Of a stretch of DNA of 64,000 bases, positions 12,489-25,628 are shown piece after piece. Made by a program: the position numbers and the translations under genes. Each line of letters begins with the position of its first letter. Positions within the stretch are counted from its first letter, which is position 1. The stretch spans positions 23,731,501 to 23,795,500 of the forward strand of contig NC_080557.1 in NCBI RefSeq assembly GCF_030253575.1, read 5' to 3'. The notes under the pieces were generated by a model that was not told the origin of the DNA, searched no databases, and saw nothing but the letters and a program-made list of their open reading frames with translations. The stretch comes from Rhododendron vialii (taxonomy: Eukaryota; Streptophyta; Magnoliopsida; Ericales; Ericaceae).

Positions 12489-14976
12489 TGTCACGCCCTT
12501 GATTTTCAACATAAATAAGGAATACTCTTTTGATAAATAAAGTCATCGCAATAATACAATTAATACCCAAAAGATCTTCCTTTCTACTGCTCACAAATAA
12601 GATTCAGATATTACATTTTTGGCTCATTTGCCCCAAGTTATCGAAATGCCAATGACCGAAGAAAATAATCTTACAGTTGTAACAAATGCCTTTCCAAAAT
12701 ACTTCTTTCAAATCAAATGCAAGTAATCGCCTCTTTTATACCTTTGAAAGTCATGATCAACAAGCACGATATGCACGCCATGCCAACTTTCTTGTTTTTG
12801 CACCTGAAAATGATAGGGTTGAGCATGCACGCGCTCAGTAGAGAAATCTATACGCAAGTTATAGGAAAATATGATGAGTTATGCATCTAGAGTGAGAGAG
12901 TAACGACAGATAAGCCCAAGTACACAAGACTGTCAACAGCAGCACACTATGATCAGGGATTCTAGGCGACCTATATGAAGGATCTATCTACTCATATGTC
13001 AAACAAGTACCAATAATATTCCTACATCATTCTAAGTAAATAAACAACAGCTTTAGTACCGTTCATTACATCTCGTACAATTTCACAATTTTTCACATAT
13101 CACATTTCATCACCAAATCCCATTTCTCATTATCATCAGTCATCAGAATCTCTTTCATCAACTTTATAAACCAATTTTGTGTCATGTGTCTGAGCCTAAG
13201 CTCCTGCCAGGCACTTACTCGATAACGAGCCCTGAAAGCAAATGATATGAGCATTTAGCTCCTGCCAGGCTAATTATGGGACCCTGATATCCCCTGCCAA
13301 GCGTCCACCTAGAAGGTTGGACCTTGAGTGTTAAATATGAGCTTTTAGCTCCTGCCAGGCTAATTATGGGACCCTGATATCCCCTGCCAGGCACCCACCC
13401 GTCGATGGGCCCCGAATGTTCTCGTTGTGTCCGATTGTTATTCACATTCAATTCGTATTTTCAAGTTACAAGCATCAAACCATCCAGTCATTTCTCCATT
13501 TAATCAAACAAGTACTTCTCTACTAATTACGCACGTCACGATATTTCTTATAGTCTACGATGCTCACGGACTCTTTTACGCTACTATAGCCTTTATGACG
13601 ATACTCCAACTATGCTAACGAAAAATCAATGGCACAGACACGTTCGACGAGTCGTACGATACGATCTTTCAGATATTCTGATTTTCAGCAGAGTAGTCCA
13701 TGTTCAAAAATTTATTAAAAATAGCATACTCAATATTTTTCAATGATTCCAACACCGAAACATCACCAACTTACCCATCTTTAAAACCTATAAGGACCCA
13801 TAACCAATAGGGTCGTTTAACCATAGCCAAACAATGAAAAACGCTGCACAGTGAGCTGCCCAGATTTTCGGATTACAGGGCAATCTTCTAAAAATCACTA
13901 TAAATCGAGTTCTTAATATTTTTGAGTGATTCCAGTCCCAATAGTTGGGCGATTGAATGAACTATGAAAGACGCAAAGGAACCCTAGTCAAATCTGCACT
14001 CCAAGGGTGGTTAAACAGGGGTTTACCGAGGCTACACGAATCTGCCTGACAGATTGACATACCTCCACTCAATCGATCATAACTTTTTGTGTACTAAGAG
14101 TTTTAAGATGATTCCAGTGGCAAATGAAAGCTGACTTCAAGATCTTCGAACCGATATAAAGTTTGCATAAAACGGACATCGGACGAGGAAGTTATGGCCG
14201 TTCGAAGTGGGCTGAAACCCAGAAAACGAGACAGATTGCAGACCAGTATTTTAGATATCACCATAAATTCAATTCTCAACGGTTTCGAGTGATTCCAGCA
14301 GCACTAGAACGGGCTCTAAGTCTACTCTATTTCATACGAAGGAACCAAAATTCAATCATGAGTTTAAGAAGGCGTAAAACCCCAAAAACAAAGACCCTGT
14401 TTCTGCAGAATTTCGGAAATGGAACAAACAACCTCAAACAACGAAACAAAGCACGATCTAGGTACATAAACGCCGTATAAACGCATAACAAGAGTAAGAG
14501 ATCCCTACCTCATGGGTTTTGAGCAAAACCCGAACCTTTGACCAAGTCAACCAAGCTCCCACGCGGTCCGATCATGATTTTTTTTGGATATTCGGAAAGC
14601 CCATGCGCCGTATAACAACTTTAATTCTCGGGCCTTGTCCGGAATCACCCCCTAGGTAGATGAAATCGAAGAGAGAAGAGAGGAGGAAGTTTTTCGGAGT
14701 AGAGGAGGAGAGAGAGAGTGCCGAGAGAGTGAGAAAAGAGAAATGGGAGAAAGTAGTCTCCTGGGGAAATTGTAGAAGTGGGGAGCAATCCCCCGCTTCT
14801 CGCACTACACTCACACGTGCACCCTTCACACAATTACCCTTATATCCTCCCACGAACACGTCACACCGAATATCTGCACTGTTTATCTCGACGGGCTATA
14901 CATTAACAAAACAAAAAAAAAAAATATAGCCTAAAAAAAAAAAAAAATAATAATAATAATAATACGGGTCTCTACA
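12489..14976 (-). repeat. LTR 2 (middle LTR)
   Basis: Starts and ends as LTR 1, exactly 5370 bp further on. By eye it is identical to LTR 1 and carries the LTR 1 variant at each of the sites where LTR 3 differs. It serves as shared LTR for both internal regions. Confidence 0.92.
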
Positions 14977-17858
14977 TCCTACCCTCCTTAAAGAAATTTC
15001 GTCCTCGAAATTTAAATCAAACCTATGAAAACACATCATCAAAGAAAAACTCTAATCCACAAGACCGTGTCCACTCATGATGTTTCGTACCCATCTACTC
15101 TCGTGTCCAAGACGCAATGAACTCTACAATGCCACAATCAATTTGTATCACCTCTTACCAAAGCGATCGTCAGATCCTAAGGTTCACACACATCGATGAA
15201 GGAGCTGCCGTGTTCGTTTGAATCTTACTCGTGTTAGCAATCAGTTTTGGTCTCCCAAACCGTATCCATTTTCACTCTTTCCGATTAATCAGTTCCGGTT
15301 CTAAGGATAGTATCCAAACACAAAGGAGAACTTCATGACATCGTAACTCAACAACTTGCCAAGCCATATACAATTAACAAGTTTAAGATTTGCCCTTCTC
15401 TCCCTTGAGGTTTATAAGACTCTTTATGTACGCTAATAAAGTGGTCAACTCTCATACGTTTCTATTTCACTTCCTTTCTTTTTATTCAACTTACTCTCGC
15501 TCTCAAGACTCACATAAGCAAAGCTCTAATGAGCCTCAACGCTAACTCAAGACAAGTTCCCTTTAAAGGCATACGTTAGCTCAAAGTCTACGTGTCCGAC
15601 ACAATGAGATTTAGAATTAAACAACAATAATGAGTTTCCCACTCACCATTCTCATAGTAAAAGTGCAATATCACACACCTCCAAGCAATTTTGACGGAAA
15701 ACTTGATCCATTGAAAATTTTAGTTTCCGTACTTGAAAAATCATCGAAACACGTCCACCTTGTGGCAAAATTTTATAGAATTTAACAGGAAAAGTTCATT
15801 TACAATTTTTTTTTTTTTTGATATTATCACCAATCAATCTTATGCACCTCACCTAGTCTTTAAGGGTAACGACAATTTAGACAACATAGTAACGAATTTA
15901 AGATAAGGTTCACATCTGCATGACATAGCCGACTCCAAACTTGTATCGGTATTATTTTCCAAAATGAACTAAACTAAAAATCAACTTTCATACAACATCA
16001 CTCTCATTCGGAAAAAAAAAAAAGAAAAATAAGTTTTGACTTCAACCCGATCTTCAGATGTATCAATAGGACACTTCCATTAACCGAACACCAATAATTT
16101 CATACATAGATACTCAATACACATAAATCAAAACCGCTAACCACAATCTCTAACTCACACCTCTTTGTATCCCCATAACTCTTTTTACCAATTCTGGACT
16201 GCATCTTAAGGGCAAATTTCACACATTCAGATTACACAACAGATCAAGCACTTAAATGAAATACCAACACATTTCATACATGAATATCTCCTGAAAATCA
16301 ACCGTACAATTTAATGTCTTACACAACACCAACCACATATTCACGCATTAACACTCACTCAATATCCAACGGATTCAAAAGGTATTCAACGAACTCCCCA
16401 AGTGTCCAACGGACTCACCAAGTATCCACTACTTTATAATTCATGGCTTCAGGAAGCCCAACAGTCATCTTATTCCTTTTACTTTCACAAAACCTTATAC
16501 AGTGTCTATTTACTTTACCAATCTCGAGCTTTCTCATTCATTCTGTCAAATCAAATCACGTACTTCTCACATTTACAATCCTAAACGTCATATCATAAAT
16601 GCACGTATCATCAATACAAATCATTCTTCTATTTTAACAATATTGCAACCTATCAACATCTCATCACTTAAGAATCAATCTTATTCTAGCAGTCACGCTC
16701 ACCACTAATTTCGCACCATTCCCACTAAAGGCACCAACTACACTCCACTTCATTATCACCCTTAATAGTTCAACCTCATATCGCCCTTACTTCAAACAAT
16801 TTCCTTACCTTGCATATATTGACCATTTGACTTAAGTTACATCACTATCGTTCTACTTTCCCTCTCTCCGAATAACACAACTAATATTCTCCTACCGATT
16901 CCTCATAACATCACCACTACGGCAATCACTACAATGACTACAACAACACCATAGCACATCATTTTCTACAAAATTTCTATATATAGACATCTGTCTCAAA
17001 CCTAGAGATCTTACCCCTAAGTATAAACCGAGTGTCCAATTGACTTCCCGAGAGTTCCATCTAGAAGGAGCAGTGATCAAGCGCATCTTCCAACTGGATC
17101 TATTCGGTAGTCGCTTGGGTGTCCAGGAGACACATACTGTATCTAGACACCCTACCTATAACCCTCATCTTCCTAAGTCAACCTCAGATACTTATAACTC
17201 TCCACAAGTGTTCCACCCGCCTTACCAATACTCTAAATCACTACCCCTATAACTACCATAACAATAACAAACCACAATCACTACCGCAACAAAATATCAT
17301 CCCTTCAAACACATTCAAGTCACTCACTAGTTCAATCCTCTAGCTATGATACACCTCACTTCACATAAAAAATTACTTAAAGTGTTTAAAATTTAACAAG
17401 TAATCTGCACAATCCAAATAAAACACATCAAGTACTTAGTTCACAAATCTTACTAACAGTCAAACACTTCTATTACATACTAACCGATATCATCTCTCAC
17501 ATATCGACCTCGCCACTACGCATAGCGACCACAATCCTTCACGACTTTTCAGCTCATCTAAAAGGTATCTTACCACGTAGAATCCAGTAACAAGACTGCT
17601 AACGGAAACCACAACAATGACAACAAATGCTGCCACACCCCCTACGCACAGACCAAACTTCCATTCTTCCCAAACAAGGGTCACCAGTATTCCACTTAAC
17701 AGAGTAAACGTAAATGCAAAGCCACACCGGTGAACAAAAGTCGGTCATGCAAGCACACACATGTTTTTGTTAAAATATGCAATGACTTTTGAACCCATGA
17801 GATTAAAAATCTCCCCACGGTCTCAAAGTATTCAAACCTAGACGCTCTGATACCAAGT
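14977..17858 (-). mobile_element. Internal region 2 of the three-LTR element
   Basis: Collinear with internal region 1 over its full 2882 bp and apparently identical, with the same short ORFs and the same primer-binding site at its right end (17844-17855). Confidence 0.88.
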
Positions 17859-20347
17859 TGTCACGCCCTTGATTTTCAACATAAATAAGGAATACTCTTT
17901 TGATAAATAAAGTCATCGCAATAATACAATTAATACCCAAAAGATCTTCCTTTCTACTGCTCACAAATAAGATTCAGATATTACATTTTTGGCTCATTTG
18001 CCCCAAGTTATCGAAATGCCAATGACCGAAGAAAATAATCTTACAGTTGTAACAAATGCCTTTCCAAAATACTTCTTTCAAATCAAATGCAAGTAATCGC
18101 CTCTTTTATACCTTTGAAAGTCATGATCAACAAGCACGATATGCACGCCATGCCAACTTTCTTGTTTTTGCACCTGAAAATGATAGGGTTGAGCATGCAC
18201 GCGCCCAGTAGAGAAATCTATACGCAAGTTATAGGAAAATATGATGAGTTATGCATCTAGAGTGAGAGAGTAACGACAGATAAGCCCAAGTACACAAGAC
18301 TGTCAACAGCAGCACACTATGATCAGGGATTCTAGGCGACCTATATGAAGGATCTATCTACTCATATGTCAAACAAGTACCAATAATATTCCTACATCAT
18401 TCTAAGTAAATAAACAACAGCTTTAGTACCGTTCATTACATCTCGTACAATTTCACAATTTTTCACATATCACATTTCATCACCAAATCCCATTTCTCAT
18501 TATCATCAGTCATCAGAATCTCTTTCATCAACTTTATAAACCAATTTTGTGTCATGTGTTTGAGCCTAAGCTCCTGCCAGGCACTTACTCGATAACGAGC
18601 CCTGAAAGCAAATGATATGAGCATTTAGCTCCTGCCAGGCTAATTATGGGACCCTGATATCCCCTGCCAAGCGTCCACCTAGAAGGTTGGACCTTGAGTG
18701 TTAAATATGAGCTTTTAGCTCCTGCCAGGCTAATTATGGGACCCTGATATCCCCTGCCAGGCACCCACCCGTCGATGGGCCCCGAATGTTCTCGTTGTGT
18801 CCGATTGTTATTCACATTCAATTCGTATTTCCAAGTTACAAGCATCAAACCATCCAGTCATTTCTCCATTTAATCAAACAAGTACTTCTCTACTAATTAC
18901 GCACGTCACGATATTTCTTATAGTCTACGATGCTCACGGACTCTTTTACGCTACTATAGCCTTTATGACGATACTCCAACTATGCTAACGAAAAATCAAT
19001 GGCACAGACACGTTCGACGAGTCGTACGATACGATCTTTCAGATATTCTGATTTTCAGCAGAGTAGTCCATGTTCAAAAATTTATTAAAAATAGCATACT
19101 CAATATTTTTCAATGATTCCAACACCGAAACATCACCAACTTACCCATCTTTAAAACCTATAAGGACCCATAACCAATAGGGTCGTTTAACCATAGCCAA
19201 ACAATGAAAAACGCTGCACAGTGAGCTGCCCAGATTTTCGGATTACAGGGCAATCTTCTAAAAATCACTATAAATCGAGTTCTTAATATTTTTGAGTGAT
19301 TCCAGTCCCAATAGTTGGGCGATTGAATGAACTATGAAAGACGCAAAGGAACCCTAGTCAAATCTGCACTCCAAGGGTGGTTAAACAGGGGTTTACCGAG
19401 GCTACACGAATCTGCCAGACAGATTGACATACCTCCACTCAATCGATCATAACTTTTTGTGTACTAAGAGTTTTAAGATGATTCCAGTGGCAAATGAAAG
19501 CTGACTTCAAGATCTTCGAACCGATATAAAGTTTGCATAAAACGGACATCGGACGAGGAAGTTATGGCCGTTCGAAGTGGGCTGAAACCCAGAAAACGAG
19601 ACAGATTGCAGACCAGTATTTTAGATATCACCATAAATTCAATTCTCAACGGTTTCGAGTGATTCCAGCGGCACTAGAACGGGCTCTAAGTCTACTCTAT
19701 TTCATACGAAGGAACCAAAATTCAATCATGAGTTTAAGAAGGCGTAAAACCCCAAAAACAAAGACCCTGTTTCTGCAGAATTTCGGAAATGGAACAAACA
19801 ACCTCAAACAACGAAACAAAGCACGATCTAGGTACATAAACGCCGTATAAACGCATAACAAGAGTAAGAGATCCCTACCTCATGGGTTTTGAGCAAAACC
19901 CGAACCTTTGACCAAGTCAACCAAGCTCCCACGCGGTCCGATCATGATTTTTTTTGGATATTCGGAAAGCCCATGCGCCGTATAACAACTTTAATTCTCG
20001 GGCCTTGTCCGGAATCACCCCCTAGGTAGATGAAATCGAAGAGAGAAGAGAGGAGGAAGTTTTTCGGAGTAGAGGAGGAGAGAGAGAGTGCCGAGAGAGT
20101 GAGAAAAGAGAAATGGGAGAAAGTAGTCTCCTGGGGAAATTGTAGAAGTGGGGAGCAATCCCCCGCTTCTCGCACTACACTCACACGTGCACCCTTCACA
20201 CAATTACCCTTATATCCTCCCACGAACACGTCACACCGAATATCTGCACTGTTTATCTCGACGGGCTATACATTAACAAAACAAAAAAAAAAAATATAGC
20301 CTAAAAAAAAAAAAATAATAATAATAATAATAATACGGGTCTCTACA
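17859..20347 (-). repeat. LTR 3 (right, 5' LTR in element sense)
   Basis: 2489 bp. It differs from LTRs 1 and 2 by about five substitutions and by the length of the AAT/A microsatellite near 20302-20333. It is followed by the second target duplication GTGTG at 20348-20352 and then Helitron A2 sequence (AAACATTCCTTTGAG). Confidence 0.92.
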
Positions 20348-21311
20348 GTGTGAAACATTCCTTTGAGACTTTTTTGGGAGTTTTTGGTGTTTGTTTCTTA
20401 CCAGGGTGCAAGTAGTGTTTAAATTTCAATCTAGTTGCTGTTCCGGGTGGAATTTGTGCCTGTTTCGAGTGTTCAATAAATTTGGGTGATTTTTTTTATG
20501 TGGATGAGTGGGTGTGTTGTTAAATATTACACATAATTGAGTTTTGTTATTTTGACTCCTCTTGACGTTCCATTTTGAATGATAGTTTAGTAGTGTAGTC
20601 CGCACCCAGGTCCATGTGTTTTTAGACTCTTCTTTTTCTTTTCCTCCTTTCCTTTTTTTGTTATCATCGGGTTGCCCGTGCCTACATGGGTAGAAATTGA
20701 ACTTCAAAATAGCAACTCCATGGGTACATAGTTTTCAACAAATTGAGCCAATTTCAATCAGGCTGAGTAGTGCCGTAGGCACGGGCAAACACTATGCTTC
20801 CGATGATCGCTTACACTGAGGTATTTCAACTAAAGCCTAAGTTCTCTGTAGCTTTTTTTGATAGCCTATTTTTTTCTCGTGGTCCGAACTAATTTTTTTA
20901 ACTCTTTATATGGTTAGTTTATGGCATTTGATAACTATTAGTGATTAAAGTTACATTGAGGTTTTTAATTTCTGGGTTCTAATATGTTCTTTCAATTATG
21001 CAAATGGGTTTAATGTATGTGATGAGAGATCTATAGTAGTACTATTTTAACTTTTTTAGTACTATTTTAACTTTTTTACTTGGTATTTACTGAGATTTTA
21101 TAAGCAAATTGATAATTCTTTGTAGCTAGCTTAAAAGTTTAGTTGGGGGAGTGCTGTAAGAACGGGTAATTTTATTTTGTGCCACTAAGAAGAGGATCAC
21201 ATACTACACACTAATGAATTGATTTAGTGTTTGAGCCACTAGCTAGCAAGTGCCATAGGCACGGACAATTCCAACCGGGGTGAGTAGGCCGTAGGCACGG
21301 GTAAGCACTAG

Positions 21312-21370
21312 ATTTATTTGATCTAAGGGTTGATGTGTGCTCTCCAACTCTCTTTAGAAAGTGCCCACAA
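21312..21370 (+). mobile_element. Helitron type A internal fragment between A2 and B2
   Basis: Reads ATTTATTTGATCTAAGGG... to GTGCCCACAA and matches 6100-6158 of A1. It lacks the type A 5' terminus. As in A1, a type B Helitron starts directly after CACAA, so the A-B composite seen at 6049-6643 is present a second time. Confidence 0.7.
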
Positions 21371-23471
21371 TCTCTATTATAAAACAGAAGGGTGTTGGGA
21401 CAAATTGTTGGAACGACTAAGATTATTTTGATCCAACGCCTGCACTTCCTTTATTAACGTTCTCTCCCTCACTTCACCCCTCCTCTGTCTCTGTCTCTCT
21501 CTCTCTCTTCAGATCCGCTGCCTCTCTTCACCATCTTCTCGCACACCTTTTCCCTCACTATCTCAATCGTTTCTCTCCCTCATGCCCACCACCACGACCT
21601 ACCCACTAATACCCATTACCTGCCGCCAGTCCCCTCACTCTCTCGATCGTACCTCTCTTACACCCACACCGACCAAGCCACTCTGACACACCGCCGCCAC
21701 GAGCAGCAGCACCTCACCTCTTAGCACCACCAGCGGCGCCACTCCCACCACCAGTGCACCACCACGAGGTATCTCTCTCTTTCTCTCTCGAAATTAGTTG
21801 AGAGGTAGAACTTGAACATTGTTATTGATTTCTCAAATTGGTAGTCGATCTTTGTGACCCGCTGCACCCCCCTTGGGGTTTTGCAGATGCAAGAATTTTA
21901 AGTGGCTCATACGTAGCACGTTCTGGGCTTCATTCCTACACCATAGAATTTTAAGTGGTTAATTTGTTTGCTCTTTATCCTATTTTGCCTCTTTGAATGC
22001 TTTAATTTGTTCCCTTTAGTGAATGCTTTAGTGATTAATTTGGGACATTACTATTGTGCTTGTACTTTTTTCACAGTCATGACGATAGTGGTGTTAATTG
22101 AGTTGGTTGTTTGGTTTGCAAAGTCTTGGTTATGTGCCGGATTTCACTCTCCTACATTTCTCTCATTAGAAAGGAAGGCTTTACTACTTATTATGAACTA
22201 CCTACGCATTTGTAATTTGTGTGAGAGTGACCGGTTTAGTTATGGGTAAACAATAAGTTGAAAGGTTTGGTTTGTGATTATTTAGATAGTTTTAGTCATT
22301 ACTTAGGAACTGAATTTTTTGTTGTTGTATTCTTAGATGATGAGTAATTGTGAAGTTAGTGTAATAAATATATCGTAAGTCCGTATCCATGCTTGTCATA
22401 GTCTAAAGAATCTTACTGGTACTTTTGGGGGGAGTTCCGTAGGCACGGATAATTCGCTTTGTTATTGGTACTTTGTTGTTGCCTTTTTTATGGAAATTGA
22501 AAAAGATGGTTTTTAAAATTCCGTGCCTTAGGCATGGGTAATTCTTTTCCATGCCAACATGGGATTTGCTTATGTTAGTGTTAGTGACGGAGAGTTGTGT
22601 AGTCTTTGTAACTAAGTAAAATGACAAGGTATTATATTATGTGTTTCTGTGATTGATTTAAATGATAGAAGAACCTTCTATTTTTCTTTATATTCAATTG
22701 TGTTTCCTTTATATTTATCATAAGTCAAAGCCAAGGTGTAGTTTGATTTTGGAAAAAGAGGTCTTCCGAAAGCCCATTGCCTTATGCCTTAATGTTTGAT
22801 GCTTCTTGGGGCTTCTTTGGTGACTTCAAGAGTCCATCACAATTGAATGAATGTTGCGGGTTACTTTCAGGAGTGCCGTAGGCACGGGTAATTCAATATT
22901 TAAGACGGTCCCAGAAGTAGAGGAATATGAGCACACAAACGGAGAAGCTATTATGAATTGTAAGTCCTAGACCTTTGTTAAGAGAGTTTGTTAAATTTGG
23001 AAAAAGGCTAACACCCATCCCACGTTTGCGACAAGTAACTGATTGTGGAGTGATGATATTTGATTAGTGCTTTTTGTTAGTAATATAACAGATTTGACCT
23101 AAATTCATTTTTTTGGGGTTCATAGATGATTTCATTTTGTTCATAGATTATTTTTCAGGTACAATTATGTGGCTGGATGGCTATTAATAAGAAATTCCTT
23201 CAACTTCGTCTTTAATGGGATTTGGCAACTGTAATGTCGTTAAAATCCTTCTTACACTCACTAAGATTGGAGTTGAATTTGTGTTCTTCGGTTGTATTTG
23301 GTAGTTTTGTACTTTGTTAATGTCATTTCCATGGAAATTGAAAAATACGATTTTGATAACAGACTTCTTAGTACCATGTTAATTTTCAGCAATTTGGGCC
23401 ACTATCAAGATTCAAAAGGTAATTCAAATTCCAATCGGGATGGGTAGTGTCGTAGGTACGAGCAAGCACTA
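21371..23471 (+). mobile_element. Helitron type B copy B2
   Basis: 5' end TCTCTATTATAAAACAG at 21371; 3' end with the hairpin GTCGTAGGTACGA then GCAAGCACTA at 23471. The length is 2.1 kb. There is no Rep or helicase, so it is non-autonomous. Extra copies of the hairpin core (CCGTAGGCACGG with AATTC after it) occur at about 22436 and 22875, plus a weaker one near 22520, so several terminator-like stops lie inside. The first 450 bp are CT-rich and shared with B1. The longest plus-strand ORF (21968-22249) shows no domain. Confidence 0.8.
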
Positions 23472-24808
23472 CGGCACTACACACCCCAGTTGGAATTGCC
23501 CGTGCCTACGGTACTTGCTAGTTAGTGGCTCAAACATTAGTGTGTAGTATGTGATCCTCATTTTAGTGGCACGAAAGAGAAAAGAACTATCAATTTGTTT
23601 ATGGAATTCCAGTAAATACCAGCTAAAAAGTTGAAATCAAGCAACATATCAGTTAGTGCTTTGCATCAACGAAATCAGAAAAAATCTAAGCACATCAGCC
23701 AGTTTTCTGCAATTAACAACATATGAGCAGATATAAGCACATTAGCCAGTGCTCTGCATAATAAGGGAATACTTACGGATCTGAAGCATCGTGATTCGAC
23801 ATTCTCTTTCCTTCCAATGCGACCTTCACTTTTCTTCCATTTCACTTTTGTGCACCTTGTTGCCTACAACAAAAGAGTACAAATGTGGATATACGCAACA
23901 CCATTAAAAAAAAGTGCAAGAAAGCCAAACAACAATGTATATAGCTTCATAGCATCAACCAAAAGTTACAATGCATAAGAAAGGTGTGAAGATCTCTAAT
24001 CAAGACAGCTGACCTGTCAACTTGTATATGCAAATAGGCTTCTTGACCACAATTTAAGGGAACTAAAGGAAAAGGACTATCTATCAAATGAATCCTTGCC
24101 ACTGGGTCCCTACATTGTTAGATCTTGACCACAATTTGAGCATATACCAACTCTGTGGAGTTGTATTGCCCAAGAATCTATTGATTTTAGGCCTATGTAC
24201 GCATTCACTACCCGTGATTTCTTTCCAACAAAATGAAGGTACAATGGGAAGGGGAAAAACAAAATGGAGGTACAAAATGAGGTGCAGTAGAATCCGAGTC
24301 TTCCATCAGAGCTCCTTATACAACCCTTGAGTAAAGAGTGTGTGGAAAGACCCAAATTCAGTTCTTGCAAAGTTTTTCGAGTTAATAATCTGAAAAGTGA
24401 GAATCAATAATACCAAGCAGTTCCATATTAGATAGAAGTATGAGGAAACATGAACTAACTACGATAAATTGGACATTAGTCCACAAAATTTTTCTAATAG
24501 AGTTTAACAATTTAACACGCTTCGAACCTCACCGCCTACCTTATGGAGGAGATTGTATCTACACGTGTGTTGAAGGTATATAAATAATAAAGTTTAAAAA
24601 AAAGGTCATAAAGGGACAACAATTCAGGATGATCATGACAAAAGAAAACAATAAGCTGAATATATATAAGCTGAATAGATCGGATCGAATATCAAAAAAA
24701 GTTTTCCTCCTCAATGTCTAACTTCAATCTTCAGGTAAACGAATGAAAAAGACTATTCAATCAAGATATTTAAACTTGTGCATGGATAAATAAAAATTGT
24801 ACCTTTTA
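23472..24808 (-). other. 3' region of Helitron C, no clear gene
   Basis: It begins with Helitron 3' type sequence in reverse (GGAATTGCCCGTGCCTACGG at about 23494-23513). A GT...AG-bounded open block on the minus strand (about 23778-23870; peptide ATRCTKVKWKKSEGRIG) could be a leftover exon of the Helitron or of a captured gene. I cannot assign it. The rest is AT-rich and non-coding. Confidence 0.45.
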
Positions 24809-25577
24809 CTATAGCAAAACCTCGGGATACAAAATGTTTGTTGTAGAACAGGATGCATCATTAGAGAGAAGGACACTTGTACGATCACCAGATGTGCATC
24901 TAGATAACACTACATATAGTTGTCCATGACTAAAGACTGGAGTACGCAAATCAATTCTAACAAAATTGACAGATTGTCCTTGAGATTTATTGATAGTCAT
25001 CGGGTATGCCATTCTGATTGGAAATTGACGCCTTGTCATCTCAAAAGGCATTTCAGAAGAAGAGAGTGTCAAGATATCCTTGGAATAAAGACCAAGTCGC
25101 CAAATTTATCTCCATTTAAAATTGAGTTTCGATTATGCGATTTACACAATTGACAATCATTAATCGAGTGCCATTACACAACCCAGCCTTTGGAGCGATA
25201 TTTCTCAATAACATTATTGGGCAACCAACTTTCAAGTCCAATTTAAAAGGAGGCAAACCAGAAGGATTCAATGAGTTCAAGTACTCATTAGGATACAAGT
25301 TTGTGATAATATGATTATGTGCATCATCAAATGACATTTTGCCAGCTGCAAAATAAGTGGTGGTATCCCCTGGAAAAACATTCAATGCTGCAAGATTGAT
25401 GTAACTAACATCATCATTTCGGGCGGACAGAATTGTGCGTTCATTAAGGAAGGTCTGTGTTATGGTACCCACTACATCCAGTTGCAGATACACAGTAAAT
25501 AACAACTCACTAACGGTTCTGCATTTTTGTATTGTTGACGGAAGCTCTACTACTTCTTCTGGATTGGTCTCAATCTA
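24809..25577 (-). pseudogene. Helitron helicase, C-terminal part (PIF1-type)
   Basis: Two minus-strand frames (25116-25505 and 24809-25072) carry the PIF1 C-terminal signatures: [15 protein letters not shown], then [12 protein letters not shown] with GLCNGTRL, then [10 protein letters not shown] and [12 protein letters not shown]. In plant Helitrons this superfamily 1 helicase unwinds donor DNA during rolling-circle transposition. The two blocks are offset in frame, so the reading frame is broken here. A GT...AG gap (about 25577-25672) separates it from the helicase N-terminal part and looks like a genuine intron: donor GTGATTC after FAEFLNE, acceptor TTTTAG before [12 protein letters not shown]. 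Confidence 0.85.
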
Positions 25578-25628
25578 AAAGTATAATAAATAATAAAAGA
25601 GTCAAGACGATGAAGCAATGACGGAATC

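Larger units (their letters stand above)
7119..20347 (-). mobile_element. Non-autonomous gypsy-type LTR element in tandem form: LTR-INT-LTR-INT-LTR
   Basis: Three near-identical LTRs alternate with two identical internal regions at a period of exactly 5370 bp. One 5-bp duplication flanks the whole array, so it is one insertion that later expanded. Orientation is minus: the primer-binding site TGGTATCAGAGC (initiator Met tRNA type) adjoins the LTRs at 12474-12485 and 17844-17855, and a purine tract (AAGGAGGGTAGGA on the minus strand) adjoins the other side at 9607 and 14977. No gag or pol is present. Just before the purine tract the minus strand reads like a chromovirus pol tail (FEDEIS), so this is probably a deletion derivative of a chromovirus. 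LTRs 1 and 2 look identical and LTR 3 differs by about five substitutions in 2.49 kb (0.2%), so it is very young. Confidence 0.92.
6644..21311 (+). mobile_element. Helitron type A copy A2, split by a three-LTR array
   Basis: The 5' end TCTCTATTATAAAACAG is at 6644. The 3' end at about 21280-21311 has the hairpin CCGTAGGCACGG followed by GTAAGCACTAG, the CTAG-type Helitron terminus. Without the array at 7119-20347 it is about 1.4 kb, collinear with A3 (54085-55481). It encodes no Rep or helicase and so is non-autonomous. A second hairpin plus CACTA lies at about 20765-20797, an apparent internal terminator. The base after CTAG is A rather than the usual T, which suggests a later rearrangement at this edge. 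Confidence 0.82.

Noticed and set aside
20798-20816. Similarity of CCGATGATCGCTT in Helitron A2 to the Rep coding block at about 29117
   Set aside because: About 15 bases only; too short to claim capture of Rep sequence.
24088-24370. Overlapping ORFs on both strands
   Set aside because: No domain and no codon signal; within the decayed 3' part of Helitron C.
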